The notes below the pieces were generated by a model, which saw only the letters and a program-made list of their open reading frames with translations, was not told the origin of the DNA and did no database searches. Source: UBA6522 sp965205045 (GTDB lineage Bacteria; Pseudomonadota; Gammaproteobacteria; Steroidobacterales; Rariloculaceae). Taken from it: a stretch of 64,000 nt of DNA. Positions 25,678 through 34,430 of the stretch are shown here, in pieces. Position numbers and translations under genes: made by a program. The DNA is taken from contig OZ242031.1 of the NCBI GenBank assembly GCA_965205045.1, forward strand, positions 3,720,001 to 3,784,000, written 5' to 3'. Positions within the stretch are counted from its first letter, which is position 1; every line of letters begins with the position of its first letter.

Positions 25678-26196
25678 TCAATCCTCGTCGGGGCGTGCCC
25701 GCGCAAACCGGTTCAAGAGTCGGTTTATTCGGTTGCGGCGATGCCCGATGCGGTGCACGGCGGCCACCAGTTCACGCCAACTATAGGCTTCCTCGATCCA
25801 GGCGCGAACAATTTCGCCGTCCGTGGCCTCGTTTACCCAAGCGTGCAGCACCGCCCGCGCGCGGGGCGAAGGCCGAGGATCGCGAACTGCGCGATAGAAC
25901 TCGCCGGGTGTCGGCGGCTCCGGCCATCCGGCGGTGCACGAGAAGAATCGCGATCGGACAGCGCTGCTGTTCGGGCCGGTATGCTTTTCGTCAAAACCGA
26001 AAGTGCGCCTGATCGCCGCCCGGTCGGTCGCGGATTCGCCCGGGCCGTCGAATGCCTCTTCCGGCAGTAGTTCGCACGGCGACACATCTAGGGGGTCGCC
26101 GAATCGAACCTCGATGCCCGAACGAAAGTTGGTGGCCTCGCCGGGCAGGGCGGTCGCTTTTTCGGGCGGGATTGTGGAATGTGAGCGAATACTCAT
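25678..26196 (-). CDS. hypothetical protein, probable antitoxin partner of the second nucleotidyltransferase
   Basis: The ATG at 26196 gives 172 residues. It has a flexible N-terminus and a helical C-terminal half (PRARAVLHAWVNEATDGEIVR, then SWRELVAAVHRIGHRRNRINRLL) with a basic end. A longer open frame reaches 26481 but that part is opposite the copied start of another gene. It precedes the nucleotidyltransferase gene by three bases. No known domain is recognised; the antitoxin role is inferred from gene order and size. Confidence 0.5.
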   Translation of the reverse strand: MSIRSHSTIPPEKATALPGEATNFRSGIEVRFGDPLDVSPCELLPEEAFDGPGESATDRAAIRRTFGFDEKHTGPNSSAVRSRFFSCTAGWPEPPTPGEFYRAVRDPRPSPRARAVLHAWVNEATDGEIVRAWIEEAYSWRELVAAVHRIGHRRNRINRLLNRFARARPDED

Positions 26197-26264
26197 GGGT
26201 GTCCCAGCCGCCTTGGGAAACGCAACTAGCAATACATGATACAAAAGCTTGTTCGTTCGCACTC

Positions 26265-26433
26265 GCGAATGCCGGTAAAATGCGCCGGGTATCGCGGAGA
26301 CGCGCCGATGAACGATCGCTTCGTGCCTCCTGGCCCATGTCGGCGCGACCCCTTGCCCGACGCATTCGACTTTATCGGCGAGCTTCGTCCCGACGAGGAT
26401 TTCGACACGCCCGAATGCAATGTTCGCCAGTGA
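26265..26433 (+). pseudogene. repeat B, copy 2: truncated copy of the 23186 gene start
   Basis: About 165 bases here repeat 23145-23311, including the region before the start codon. The ATG at 26308 is followed by 41 codons nearly identical to the start of the gene at 23186 (PLPDAFDFIGELRPDEDF, DTPECN), then a TGA at 26431-26433 exactly where similarity ends. It cannot make the full protein. Copy 1 of repeat B is inside the intact gene. Confidence 0.7.
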
Positions 26434-26501
26434 CATTCGCGCCTTGACGCCACGCGCGGCGGGCTTGTCTAATTGCGTCACTTCCCCAGGGTGAGCCGGA
26501 C

Positions 26502-28121
26502 GTGCCCACGCTCAGTTTCAAAGGCAAGGTCTTCGTGGAGAATCACCATTTGGCGGTTCCCTACCATGAGCTCGTGCCCGTGAAGTCGAAGGGCCTTTCC
26601 AAGACCACGAGTCTCCATGACAACCTGATCGTCCACGGCGACAATCTGGCCGCGCTCAAGGCGCTGATGCCCACCTATCACGGCAAGGTGAAATGCATCG
26701 CCATCGATCCGCCCTACAACACCGGCAACGAGGGCTGGGCCTACAACGACCGCGTGAACTCGCCGATGATGAAGGACTGGTTTAGCAAGGTTGTCGACCG
26801 GGACGACCTCACGCGGCACGACAAGTGGTGCTGCATGATGATGCCGCGGTTGAAGCTGCTGCGGGAGTTGCTCGCCGACAACGGCGCGATCTTCATCATG
26901 ATCGACGACAACGAGGTGCATCGGCTTCGGTTCCTGATGGACGAGGTGTTCGGGGAAGAGAACTTCGTGGCCACGGTGATCTGGGAGAAGGTCTATTCGC
27001 CGAAGAGCAGCGCCAAGTACTTCTCCGAGAACCATGACTTCATTGTCATATACGCGCGATCCAAGGAACGTTTTCGGCGGAGGCTTCTTCCAAGGACGGA
27101 TGAAGCCAACGCGCGCTACTCGAACCCGGATGACGATCCTCGCGGTTCTTGGAAACCAAGTGACCTATCGGCGCGAAATCCGTATAGCAAGGGTGTGTAT
27201 TCAATTACTTGCCCCGGCGGACGTGTAATCGAAACTCCGCCAGGTGGTCGCTTTTGGTCCGTCTCCGAGGAAAAGTTCTGGGCGCTCCATGACGACCACC
27301 GAATTTGGTGGGGTGCAGACGGCAACCAAACGCCTGCCGTCAAGCGTTTCCTTTCCGAGGTGCAACCGGGTCTCGTGCCAGAGACAATATGGACCTACAA
27401 GGAAGTAGGCCATACCCAAGCCGCTCGAAAGGGCCTGCTCCAGATTTTTCCAGGTACCCCACCTACGTTCACTACCAAACCCGTGGATCTGCTCAAGAGG
27501 ATCGTGCATCTTTCCACAGACAAGGACTCCATCGTCCTCGATTCCTTCGCTGGCTCCGGCACCACCGCCCACGCTGTCCTCGCGCTCAACAACGAAGACG
27601 GCGGCAATCGCCGCTTTGTGCTCATCGAGTGCGAGGACTACGCCGACGCCGTCACAGCCGAGCGCGTGCGCCGGGTCATCTCGGGAGTTCCCAAAGCCAA
27701 GGACCCCGCTCTCAAGGCGGGTTTCGGGGGAACTTTCAGCTATTTCGACCTCGGCCAGCCCATGCGCAGGCAGTCTATTCTCGACGGCTCCAATCTCCCA
27801 GCCTACGAGAAGCTTGCGAGCTATATTTTCTTCACGGCCACCGGCGAGGAACTCGATCCGGCACAAGTCGATCGCGACAATTGGTTCATCGGAGCCAGCC
27901 GGCTCTACGATGTCTTCCTGATCTATGCCGACGACATCGCCAAGCTCAAGGATATGGCCCTCACCAGCGCCGTTGCAGCGCGGCTACCGAAAAGCGAGCG
28001 CGCCAGGTTGGTGTTCGCGCCGACAAAATACATGGACCAGGAGTTCCTGCACCGCTACCGCATCACGTTCCAGCAGTTGCCGTTCGAGATTTACGAAGCC
28101 GTGGAAACGCTGGAAAGATGA
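26502..28121 (+). CDS. mod: type III restriction-modification DNA methyltransferase (Mod)
   Basis: The 539-residue protein, starting with GTG at 26502, is a beta-class N6-adenine methyltransferase. The catalytic DPPYNTGNEG motif is at residues 69-78 and the AdoMet-binding DSFAGSGTTAHAV motif is near residue 348, in the order typical of type III Mod. The variable middle part is the target-recognition region. The restriction gene overlaps its stop by four bases (ATGA). Mod alone methylates one strand of its site; with Res it forms the cleaving complex. No frameshift or phase-variable repeat is seen in the gene. Confidence 0.9.
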   Translation: MPTLSFKGKVFVENHHLAVPYHELVPVKSKGLSKTTSLHDNLIVHGDNLAALKALMPTYHGKVKCIAIDPPYNTGNEGWAYNDRVNSPMMKDWFSKVVDRDDLTRHDKWCCMMMPRLKLLRELLADNGAIFIMIDDNEVHRLRFLMDEVFGEENFVATVIWEKVYSPKSSAKYFSENHDFIVIYARSKERFRRRLLPRTDEANARYSNPDDDPRGSWKPSDLSARNPYSKGVYSITCPGGRVIETPPGGRFWSVSEEKFWALHDDHRIWWGADGNQTPAVKRFLSEVQPGLVPETIWTYKEVGHTQAARKGLLQIFPGTPPTFTTKPVDLLKRIVHLSTDKDSIVLDSFAGSGTTAHAVLALNNEDGGNRRFVLIECEDYADAVTAERVRRVISGVPKAKDPALKAGFGGTFSYFDLGQPMRRQSILDGSNLPAYEKLASYIFFTATGEELDPAQVDRDNWFIGASRLYDVFLIYADDIAKLKDMALTSAVAARLPKSERARLVFAPTKYMDQEFLHRYRITFQQLPFEIYEAVETLER

Positions 28122-30670
28122 TCCTGAAGGAGTACCAGAAACGGACGCTGGCAACCGTTAAGGACTATCTCGAACACTTGGACGAATGGCGCGGGAAGGC
28201 CGCGACGTTGCTGGAATTGGATCCGGAATACGACTGGGTGCGGCGGGCCTGGTCGAAGTCCGTGCCCGGTCGCAGGTTCATCCCGCGCCGGAATGGGCTT
28301 GGCGAACCGCTGCCGGCGTTCTGCCTGAAGATACCCACCGGAGGCGGCAAGACGCTGGTGGCCACGAAGGTCATCGACCTCGTGAACATCCACTATCGGC
28401 GGCGGCAGACCGGTCTCGTTCTGTGGATCGTCCCTACCACTCAAATCTACAACCAGACTCTGCAAGCCTTGAAAAACCGCGACCACTTCTACCGCCAGCA
28501 GCTCGACCTGGCCTCCGCTGGCCGTACCCTGGTATTGGAGAAGACCAGCGGATTCAGCCCGGCGGACGTGCGCGAGAATCTGTGCGTGCTCCTGTTGATG
28601 CTGCCGTCCGCCAATCGCGAAACCAAGGACAAGCTGCGGATGTTCCGGGACAGTGGCGGTTTCGAGCGGTTCTTCCCGCCCGACGACGACATAGCCGCGC
28701 AACGACAGCTTCTGTGGGAAGTGCCGAATCTCGATACCTTTGAAGCCGGCGCCGGTCTATGGGAGCGGCAGATCAAGACCTCGCTCGGCAATACGCTGCG
28801 TCTGCTCAAACCATTCATCGTGCTGGACGAGGGCCACAAGGCCTACAGCGTCAACGCCAAGGCGACGCTGGAGGGTTTCAACCCGTGCATGATCGTCGAA
28901 TTGTCGGCGACGCCGCCAAAGACCGCCAACGTGCTGGTGGATGTCTCCGGGCGCGAACTCCTGGCCGAGGAGATGATCAAGCTCGACCTGCACATCCGCA
29001 ACAGCGCCAGCGTCGATTGGAAGCACACGCTGCTCGCCTCCATCGAACACCGGAACAGGCTTGAAGAGGATGCGCGGGAGTACGAAGCGGAGAGCGGCAA
29101 CCACATCCGGCCAATCTGCGTCATTCAGGTCGAGCGCACGGGGCGCAATCAGCGGCGCTCGGGCTTCATTCATGCGGACGATGCCCGCGAATACCTCCTG
29201 CGGCATCCGGGAATCCACCCAGAACACATTGCGGTCAAGACAAGCCAGCACGATGAACTGAAGGAGGTGGACGAGGTCGGTGGCCTGATGGCTCGCGACT
29301 GCCAGATTCGCTACATCATCACCAAGCAAGCGTTGCAGGAGGGCTGGGACTGCGCGTTCGCCTATGTGCTCACGATACTTTCCAATCCCAGCTCTCGAAG
29401 CGCGTTGACGCAGTTGGTGGGTCGCATCCTGCGTCAGCCTTCCGCCAAAAAGACCCAGGTCCGGTCGCTGGACGAGAGCTACGTGTTCTGCTTCCAGCGG
29501 CGCGGCAACGACCTGCTGCGGGAGGTGCGCAAGGGATTCGGCATGGAAGGATTGCAGGGTCTGGAGGGACGCATCGAACTGGATTCCGACGCCCCGGCGC
29601 AGCCGGGCGACCTGATTCGGCATCGGCAACGGCCGAAACTCCAAAAGGCCGCGCGTGACCTGGTGCTGCCGGCCTTCATGATCCAGGACGATGGTGGGTG
29701 GCGACTCGTGTACTACGAAGCGGACATCCTCTCAAGGGTGCCGTGGGACGAGGTTGACGTGACGCCGCTATACGATTTGCCCCTGGGACCGGGGGAGCGC
29801 GCTGACGTGGAACTGCGGGCCGGCCTGGACCACGAGTCGGTGTTCGACAAATTTGATGACGACGAACGGCGATCCGGAACCGTAGGAAGCGTGGACTACT
29901 ACTTCGCGGCCAGCCACCTCCTGGACGTGATGCCGAATCCCTGGCGAGGCCATGACCTGGCCCGCCGCGTGTTCGGAAAACTGCTTGCCAAGCACAGTCG
30001 GCAGCAGGTGGTGGACAACTATGTGTTCGTCCTGGAAGAGATGCGCAAGCGTCTGGAAGCCGAACGGAACCGGTTGTCCGAACAGGTATTCGCCGAATTG
30101 CTCGATGCCGGCACGATGCGGTTCATGGTGGTCACTGACGAACTGGACTTCAATCGCTTGCCCAAGGTCATCGAATCGCCCCCGGCGAAGCAGGCGAATC
30201 GCGAGGACGGCGGCGCCTTTCAGCGTAGCCTCTTCGACTGGACCGCCGAAGATGACCTGAACGGCCTGGAAAACAAGGTGGCTACCTATCTCGACCGTCA
30301 GGAGCGCCTGTTCTTCTGGTACCGCAACCGCTCCCGCAAGGACTACTACGTACAGGGTTGGAAGCGAGGCCGCATCTACGCGGATTTCGTCGTGACTCTG
30401 CGGTCGGACGAACCGGACGCCGACGACGCCTTCCATCAGGTGTACGTCCTTGAGACCAAGGGCATGCACCTGAAGCACGCGGATGACACTGAGTACAAGC
30501 GCTCGGTGTTCGACCTGTGCACTGAGCACGCCCGCAAGAAGGAATGGGCGGAGTTCGTCCCCGCCATGCGCGACAGGGCGATGCGCTTCAAGGTCGTCGA
30601 CGAGGATGAGTGGCAGCAGGGGTTGAATGCGGTCCTGGCGGGCCAAGGTGCCTTGCGTCGCATTCGATGA
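28118..30670 (+). CDS. res: type III restriction enzyme Res subunit (helicase-nuclease)
   Basis: The ATG at 28118, overlapping the mod stop, gives 850 residues; the longer open frame upstream is a shadow of mod. Walker A is KIPTGGGKT at residues 71-79, the DEAD-box equivalent is LDEGHKAY, the DECH-family LSATPP motif follows, and LTQLVGRILRQP is helicase motif VI. The C-terminal endonuclease domain has ADFVVTL followed by VLETKGMHL, the D...ExK centre. It is of normal length and looks intact, so the system should be active. Confidence 0.9.
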   Translation: MILKEYQKRTLATVKDYLEHLDEWRGKAATLLELDPEYDWVRRAWSKSVPGRRFIPRRNGLGEPLPAFCLKIPTGGGKTLVATKVIDLVNIHYRRRQTGLVLWIVPTTQIYNQTLQALKNRDHFYRQQLDLASAGRTLVLEKTSGFSPADVRENLCVLLLMLPSANRETKDKLRMFRDSGGFERFFPPDDDIAAQRQLLWEVPNLDTFEAGAGLWERQIKTSLGNTLRLLKPFIVLDEGHKAYSVNAKATLEGFNPCMIVELSATPPKTANVLVDVSGRELLAEEMIKLDLHIRNSASVDWKHTLLASIEHRNRLEEDAREYEAESGNHIRPICVIQVERTGRNQRRSGFIHADDAREYLLRHPGIHPEHIAVKTSQHDELKEVDEVGGLMARDCQIRYIITKQALQEGWDCAFAYVLTILSNPSSRSALTQLVGRILRQPSAKKTQVRSLDESYVFCFQRRGNDLLREVRKGFGMEGLQGLEGRIELDSDAPAQPGDLIRHRQRPKLQKAARDLVLPAFMIQDDGGWRLVYYEADILSRVPWDEVDVTPLYDLPLGPGERADVELRAGLDHESVFDKFDDDERRSGTVGSVDYYFAASHLLDVMPNPWRGHDLARRVFGKLLAKHSRQQVVDNYVFVLEEMRKRLEAERNRLSEQVFAELLDAGTMRFMVVTDELDFNRLPKVIESPPAKQANREDGGAFQRSLFDWTAEDDLNGLENKVATYLDRQERLFFWYRNRSRKDYYVQGWKRGRIYADFVVTLRSDEPDADDAFHQVYVLETKGMHLKHADDTEYKRSVFDLCTEHARKKEWAEFVPAMRDRAMRFKVVDEDEWQQGLNAVLAGQGALRRIR

Positions 30671-30777
30671 TCCCAAACGACAGGCTGACTCGCCACCGGC
30701 TGTGATCGAACCACCGCCAGAAACGTGGGTTCTTCCAGACCGAGAAGGAGGTGGACAAGTTCCTGTCTGGACTCAAG
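30671..30777 (+). other. short gap with a possible coding fragment
   Basis: Between the res stop and the duplicated ATPase/PIN segment, a 31-codon frame (30709-30804) reads KRGFFQTEKEVDKFLSGL, which has the look of a genuine protein C-terminus, perhaps of a class V aminotransferase, but it has no start codon and no upstream part. The last codons already belong to the duplicated segment. Confidence 0.3.
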
Positions 30778-30886
30778 AGCCGCGCGGACTCGTCAGCCAG
30801 TTGAAGAAATGCCTGCCTGCCTCGGGTCGTTCAGGGCTCGAGTCGAAGACTTCGTAGGCGACATTGGTATCGACGATGGCGCACAT
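30778..30886 (-). pseudogene. truncated PIN-domain gene (5-prime part only)
   Basis: The leftward frame from ATG 30886 encodes MCAIVDTNVAYEVFD and continues to the SPRG residues, matching the first 36 codons of the PIN gene at 36680-37156, and is cut at 30778. It overlaps the stop of the ATPase remnant by the same ATGA as in the intact operon. The catalytic core beyond the first Asp is missing. Confidence 0.7.
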
Positions 30887-31645
30887 CACAAGCCCACTGA
30901 TCTCTGCGTTTCGTCCATGAAAAACTGCCGATAGCCAATGGGTGCGTCGAGAACATTGCCGTTCTCGTCGAACCGCAGCGAATGGATGCGAACGCCCAAC
31001 CCGTGTCGCTGGAAAAAGAGGACGGAGACATCCTTGGGGGTCAGGCCGGAGCCGCCGTCGCGTACCTCCATGCGCACACGGTCGAGCAGGTAATCGCTGT
31101 GGGTTTCGACGAGAATCTGCTTGCCGCCGGCGGCGATTTTGCAGAACAGCGTGCCGAGGGCCGCCTGGGCACTCGGGTGGAGGTGAACCTCCGGCTGTTG
31201 GAAAAGAAAGAGTTCGGGTGCCTGGGCCCGGAACACCTCGATCAGCACGGGCAGTACCTGGCTTACGCCGAATCCCACGTCGATAATGTTGCGCTTGGGG
31301 CCTTTCCTGCCCTTGAGGTCGTGCTTCCGTACCAGCACCTGAAACGGTGCGCCGTCCCAGTCGCCCAGGTGTGCCACTTCCAAATCGTCGAACAACCCTG
31401 ACCGCTGGCCGAATTCCTCAATACGCTGCCGTAATTCCGAACCATTTCTCTTGGTCAGGTTGGCCAGAACATCCGGAGCGTTGGCGCCTGCAGGATCGGA
31501 TACGGCTCCCTTGGGATCATATGTTCGCTCGGGGTTTGCTCGAATCGGCGCGCTGGCGTAGGGGCTTACCTTGCCGCGTTTCGAGTCGAAGTGGGCGATC
31601 AACGGATGGAACGCTGCAAGGCGTTCGCCATCAAGCTCGCGGCTG
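30886..31645 (-). pseudogene. truncated ABC-ATPase (C-terminal half), duplicate of 37156-38427
   Basis: The frame up to about 31602 gives 238 residues almost identical to the C-terminal part of the ATPase encoded at 37156-38427: VGFGVSQVLPVL, LFLFQQPEVHLHPSAQ and ILVETHSDYLLDR. The N-terminal half with Walker A is absent. Similarity to the intact copy ends near 31640, where it switches directly into the start of a NADP-reductase-like gene fragment. It cannot bind ATP on its own. Confidence 0.75.
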
Positions 31646-32012
31646 CCGACTTTGGGTCAGACCGAAACAATCGCGCTGATCGGCACCGGCGACGTGTCGA
31701 GAGCATTCGGGCCGCGGTTTGCCGAGCTTGGCCACGAGGTCGTCTATGGCTCGCGGACGCCTGAACGCGACGATGTTCGGGAGATGGTGCAGGCGACGGG
31801 AGACGGCGCGTCTGCCGCGTTGCCCGCCGATGCAGCCGCACAGGCGGACATCGTCATGCTCAACGTGCCCTGGAGCGTCGCCGAGGAAGTGGCACCTGGG
31901 TTGGGAGACCTGTCCAGCAAGGTCCTCATTGACCCGATAAATCCGCGCGTCGTCGGGGAAGATGGGTACAGGGACTATCCGACGTATACCTCCAACGCCG
32001 AACGGATTCTGG
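31645..32012 (+). pseudogene. truncated F420/NADP reductase-like gene, duplicate of 38955-39310
   Basis: The frame encodes ETIALIGTGDVSRAFGPRF, HEVVYGSRTPERDDV and PINPRVVGEDGYRDYP, nearly identical to residues 24-140 of the protein at 38889-39617. It lacks the signal peptide and the C-terminal half. After GGATTC at about 32012 it runs into unrelated codons and stops at 32068. It is fused back-to-back to the ATPase remnant, an arrangement that differs from the intact region. Confidence 0.72.
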
Positions 32013-32092
32013 ATATGTGGTTGGAACATAAGTTGGAACAGCATCTAGCGAGAATCGAGATACTTTAGGCTATTCAGTCACTTGCGTAAATT

Positions 32093-32116
32093 GTTCGATT
32101 CCGGGCCTAGCCTCCA
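32093..32116 (+). repeat. right copy of tRNA-Cys 24-bp repeat (putative attR)
   Basis: Exact repeat of 19365-19388, the 3-prime end of tRNA-Cys, in the same orientation. It is not part of a tRNA here: the bases to its left do not form the rest of a cloverleaf. Together the copies bound about 12.7 kb of accessory genes. Confidence 0.7.
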
Positions 32117-32139
32117 ATCCTTTTTTCTCAGGTGTTCTC

Positions 32140-32330
32140 TCACCGTCTCCAATCGTGATCCAGGAGGATGCGAAGTAACAATTTGTACTGTTCGGTGATA
32201 TACGTGGTCGCTTCCGGAGCGTTGACCGCCCGCTCGGGCATGGTCTCCAGAAAGGATGCCAGTTCGCCGCCTTCCAGAACGGGAATGTCGATGCCGCTGC
32301 GCCATCTGGACCTCGTCTCGCGGGCATAAT
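32140..32330 (-). pseudogene. unidentified gene remnant
   Basis: The leftward frame ends with SRWRSGIDIPVLEGGELASF, ETMPERAVNAPEATTYI and EQYKLLLRILLDHDWRR, which reads like true protein sequence and stops at 32140. Upstream of about 32330 the frame loses this character and there is no start. I do not recognise the family. It lies immediately right of the tRNA-Cys repeat. Confidence 0.35.
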
Positions 32331-32422
32331 GAGGATATGCTGGAAAACCCGGCGGCCCGCGAGGGCCGTTGAATGGCAATCTGCGGAAAGGCGCTTCCGA
32401 TGATCCCCGGGGGTGACAAGAC

Positions 32423-32644
32423 ATGGAATTGACGTACGAACAGATCAAGGCGCGATACGACTCCGAGTGGGTGCTGGTAGGCGAGCCGGAAACCGACGAG
32501 ACGCTGAACATCCGAAGTGGCACGGTGCTCCACCACAGCAAGGACCGCGAGGAAGTTTACCGGCGAGCTCTTGAGCTGCGTCCGTCGCGGGTCGCCGTGA
32601 TGTACGCGGGCACGATGCCCGAAGGTACCGCGGTCGTCGTGTGA
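32423..32644 (+). CDS. small hypothetical protein encoded with a retropepsin-like protease
   Basis: The 73-residue product reads MELTYEQIKARYDSEWVL, then EPETDETLNIRSGTVLHHSK and DREEVYRRALELRPS, similar to DUF5678-like small proteins. Its TGA overlaps the GTG start of the aspartic protease gene, so the two are coupled. Such two-gene pairs recur in bacterial genomes next to accessory regions. It could be an adaptor, substrate or inhibitor of the protease; none is shown. Confidence 0.6.
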   Translation: MELTYEQIKARYDSEWVLVGEPETDETLNIRSGTVLHHSKDREEVYRRALELRPSRVAVMYAGTMPEGTAVVV

Positions 32645-33024
32645 GCTATCCGTTCGACGACAGCCAGGGCGTCGTCGTTGTTCCGGCCGAACTGTTTGGA
32701 CCGTCGGGCAGCGTCGTCCTGCATCTCGCCGTGGACACCGGAGCAACCCATACCATGATCAACGTCGCGTTGCTTGCTTTCGCGGGATACGATCCGTCGC
32801 TTGAGCCGGACCGCATCCAGGTCACGACGGGGAGCGGAGTGGAGTACGCGCCCCGGGTCTTGACCGATCGTTTCCGGGCGTTGGGGCAGGAGCGCGAGGC
32901 GTACCCCGTGCTGGCGCACACACTGCCGCCCAGCGCGCATGTCGATGGTCTGCTCGGCCTCGACTATATGCGGGGACAGACCTTGACCATAGATTTTCGC
33001 CGCGCCACGGTGTCGTTGGAGTGA
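32641..33024 (+). CDS. retropepsin-like aspartic protease
   Basis: The 127-residue protein starts with GTG at 32641. It has one aspartic-protease motif, LAVDTGATHTMI near residue 30, a flap-like region (VTTGSGVEYAPRVL), and the second conserved HVDGLLGLDYM stretch. As in retropepsins, one catalytic Asp per chain means the active enzyme must be a dimer. There is no signal peptide, so it acts in the cytoplasm. Partner: the overlapping 73-residue protein. The target is unknown. Confidence 0.72.
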   Translation: MSYPFDDSQGVVVVPAELFGPSGSVVLHLAVDTGATHTMINVALLAFAGYDPSLEPDRIQVTTGSGVEYAPRVLTDRFRALGQEREAYPVLAHTLPPSAHVDGLLGLDYMRGQTLTIDFRRATVSLE

Positions 33025-33176
33025 TCGGCAAATTGGAGCGTGCCGCCTCATTCATGTCCATTCGGCTAACAATGCCGTGAAAAACACCAACCGGCCGCTG
33101 GCGGCGCCACCTTGCGCTGGGGAGCGCACAGAAGGGTTGTACACTCCCGTGGTGTTGGCCTACTAGGGACACCGCG

Positions 33177-34406
33177 ATGGCGATTCGCGGTCACGTTCTG
33201 GGGTGCGCGCTCGCGCTCGCTGTCGCCGTGCTGTCCTACCTGCTCAGCATCGGTGTGCTGTCGCTTGAGGCCGTGCTGTCCGATGGGTTCGGCGAGCTGC
33301 TGATATTGTCCGGGAGCCTCGCCTGTCTTATCACGATGCCGGTGGGACTGGCGTTTATCCGAAGAACACCACGACTGGCCGTCGCAACGGTGTACTGGCC
33401 GGCAGCGGCTCTTGTCGCCGGCGGACGATTCTTGGTGCTCCCCGATTGGTTGTCGTCGGGCCTGCCAATCGCCGGAACCGTGTTGGGGTTGTGGATGTTC
33501 TGGAACTACAGGTCTTCGCGGCGCGACGGCTTGATGGTGGACGCCGGTGAAGAGATTCAAGGTGACGATGCGCACGAGCCAGGGCGACGGCCTGCTTTCG
33601 GGTTTGGCCTGGTTTCCATGCGTGGCTGGCCGAACGAGGCGAGGCTGGAGCCCGTCGAGGGCATCGAAGCGGTCACGGACACGCAGCCGGCGCAGTGGCT
33701 GGTCGACGGCCTTGAGCCGGACTGGACGGTCTGCTCATGCGTGCCGCGGGGGTTCGAAGCCTATGCGCGAATCTTTCATCCGGCTTGGCGGCTACGCCTT
33801 GAGGAGGGAGTTGTCATACGGGAACCGGTAACATGGGCTCAAGTGGCCAGCGAGACGGGACGCACGGTGCACAGGCGCATGGAGTGGCGTTCGATCATCT
33901 GCCGCGGCAGCCTGGAAGAGTCGGTAATGGATGAATGGGTCGCCAATGGCGAGACCGTCTTTAGCGACCCGAACGAAGGCACGTTGCCGCGGTCGGTGGC
34001 AACCCAATTGTGCGAAATCCTGTTGCCCCGCACCCAAGCCCCGGAGGCCTGCTGGTTCGGTGTGTGGATTGGCTTTGCGTGGGAATACCGGGTCGGTGTC
34101 CCAAAGACTGAGTCGATCGCCGGGCCAGACCGTGAATGGGATCTGTTCAGAGCGCCTCTGGATACGATGCAGTTGTGTTTCTTCGAGACCGTCGTCGAGC
34201 ACCAATCAGCAAACTTGGTTTGGGCGCCAGACAGGACCTGGTGCGTCGCGACGGAAATCGATCGGGATTCGACTTACATTGGCGGCAGCGCCGAGCTTGT
34301 GTCCGCCATCGTGGGCAGTCACGCGTTAGAGGCGTTCCAAGTGCAACCCGACGATGAAATCGCCGGGGATCGGATCAACCCGCCCGGCCCGCCGCTGGCG
34401 CGTTAG
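33177..34406 (+). CDS. hypothetical protein: four-helix membrane domain fused to a soluble domain
   Basis: The 409-residue product starts at ATG 33177. Residues 1-115 contain four membrane segments. From about residue 140 it is soluble and shows a pattern I know mainly from actinobacterial hypothetical proteins: PAQWLVDGLEPDW, VPRGFEAYARIFHPAW, VTWAQVASETGRTVHRRMEW, and a Trp-rich region ending LVWAPDRTWCVATEID. In those proteins the soluble domain usually stands alone. The fusion to a membrane domain and its place in a proteobacterial accessory region suggest transfer. Function is unknown. Confidence 0.6.
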   Translation: MAIRGHVLGCALALAVAVLSYLLSIGVLSLEAVLSDGFGELLILSGSLACLITMPVGLAFIRRTPRLAVATVYWPAAALVAGGRFLVLPDWLSSGLPIAGTVLGLWMFWNYRSSRRDGLMVDAGEEIQGDDAHEPGRRPAFGFGLVSMRGWPNEARLEPVEGIEAVTDTQPAQWLVDGLEPDWTVCSCVPRGFEAYARIFHPAWRLRLEEGVVIREPVTWAQVASETGRTVHRRMEWRSIICRGSLEESVMDEWVANGETVFSDPNEGTLPRSVATQLCEILLPRTQAPEACWFGVWIGFAWEYRVGVPKTESIAGPDREWDLFRAPLDTMQLCFFETVVEHQSANLVWAPDRTWCVATEIDRDSTYIGGSAELVSAIVGSHALEAFQVQPDDEIAGDRINPPGPPLAR

Positions 34407-34430
34407 TCCGGATGGAAGACGCAGGAAAAA

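Noticed and set aside
27305..28117. Long N-terminal extension of the res frame
   Set aside because: It lies in another frame over mod and is Arg/Pro-rich in a way typical of shadow frames; the ATGA-coupled start at 28118 fits the family.
26502..28121. Phase-variable repeat in mod
   Set aside because: Type III mod genes often contain such tracts, but no simple repeat run is visible in this gene.
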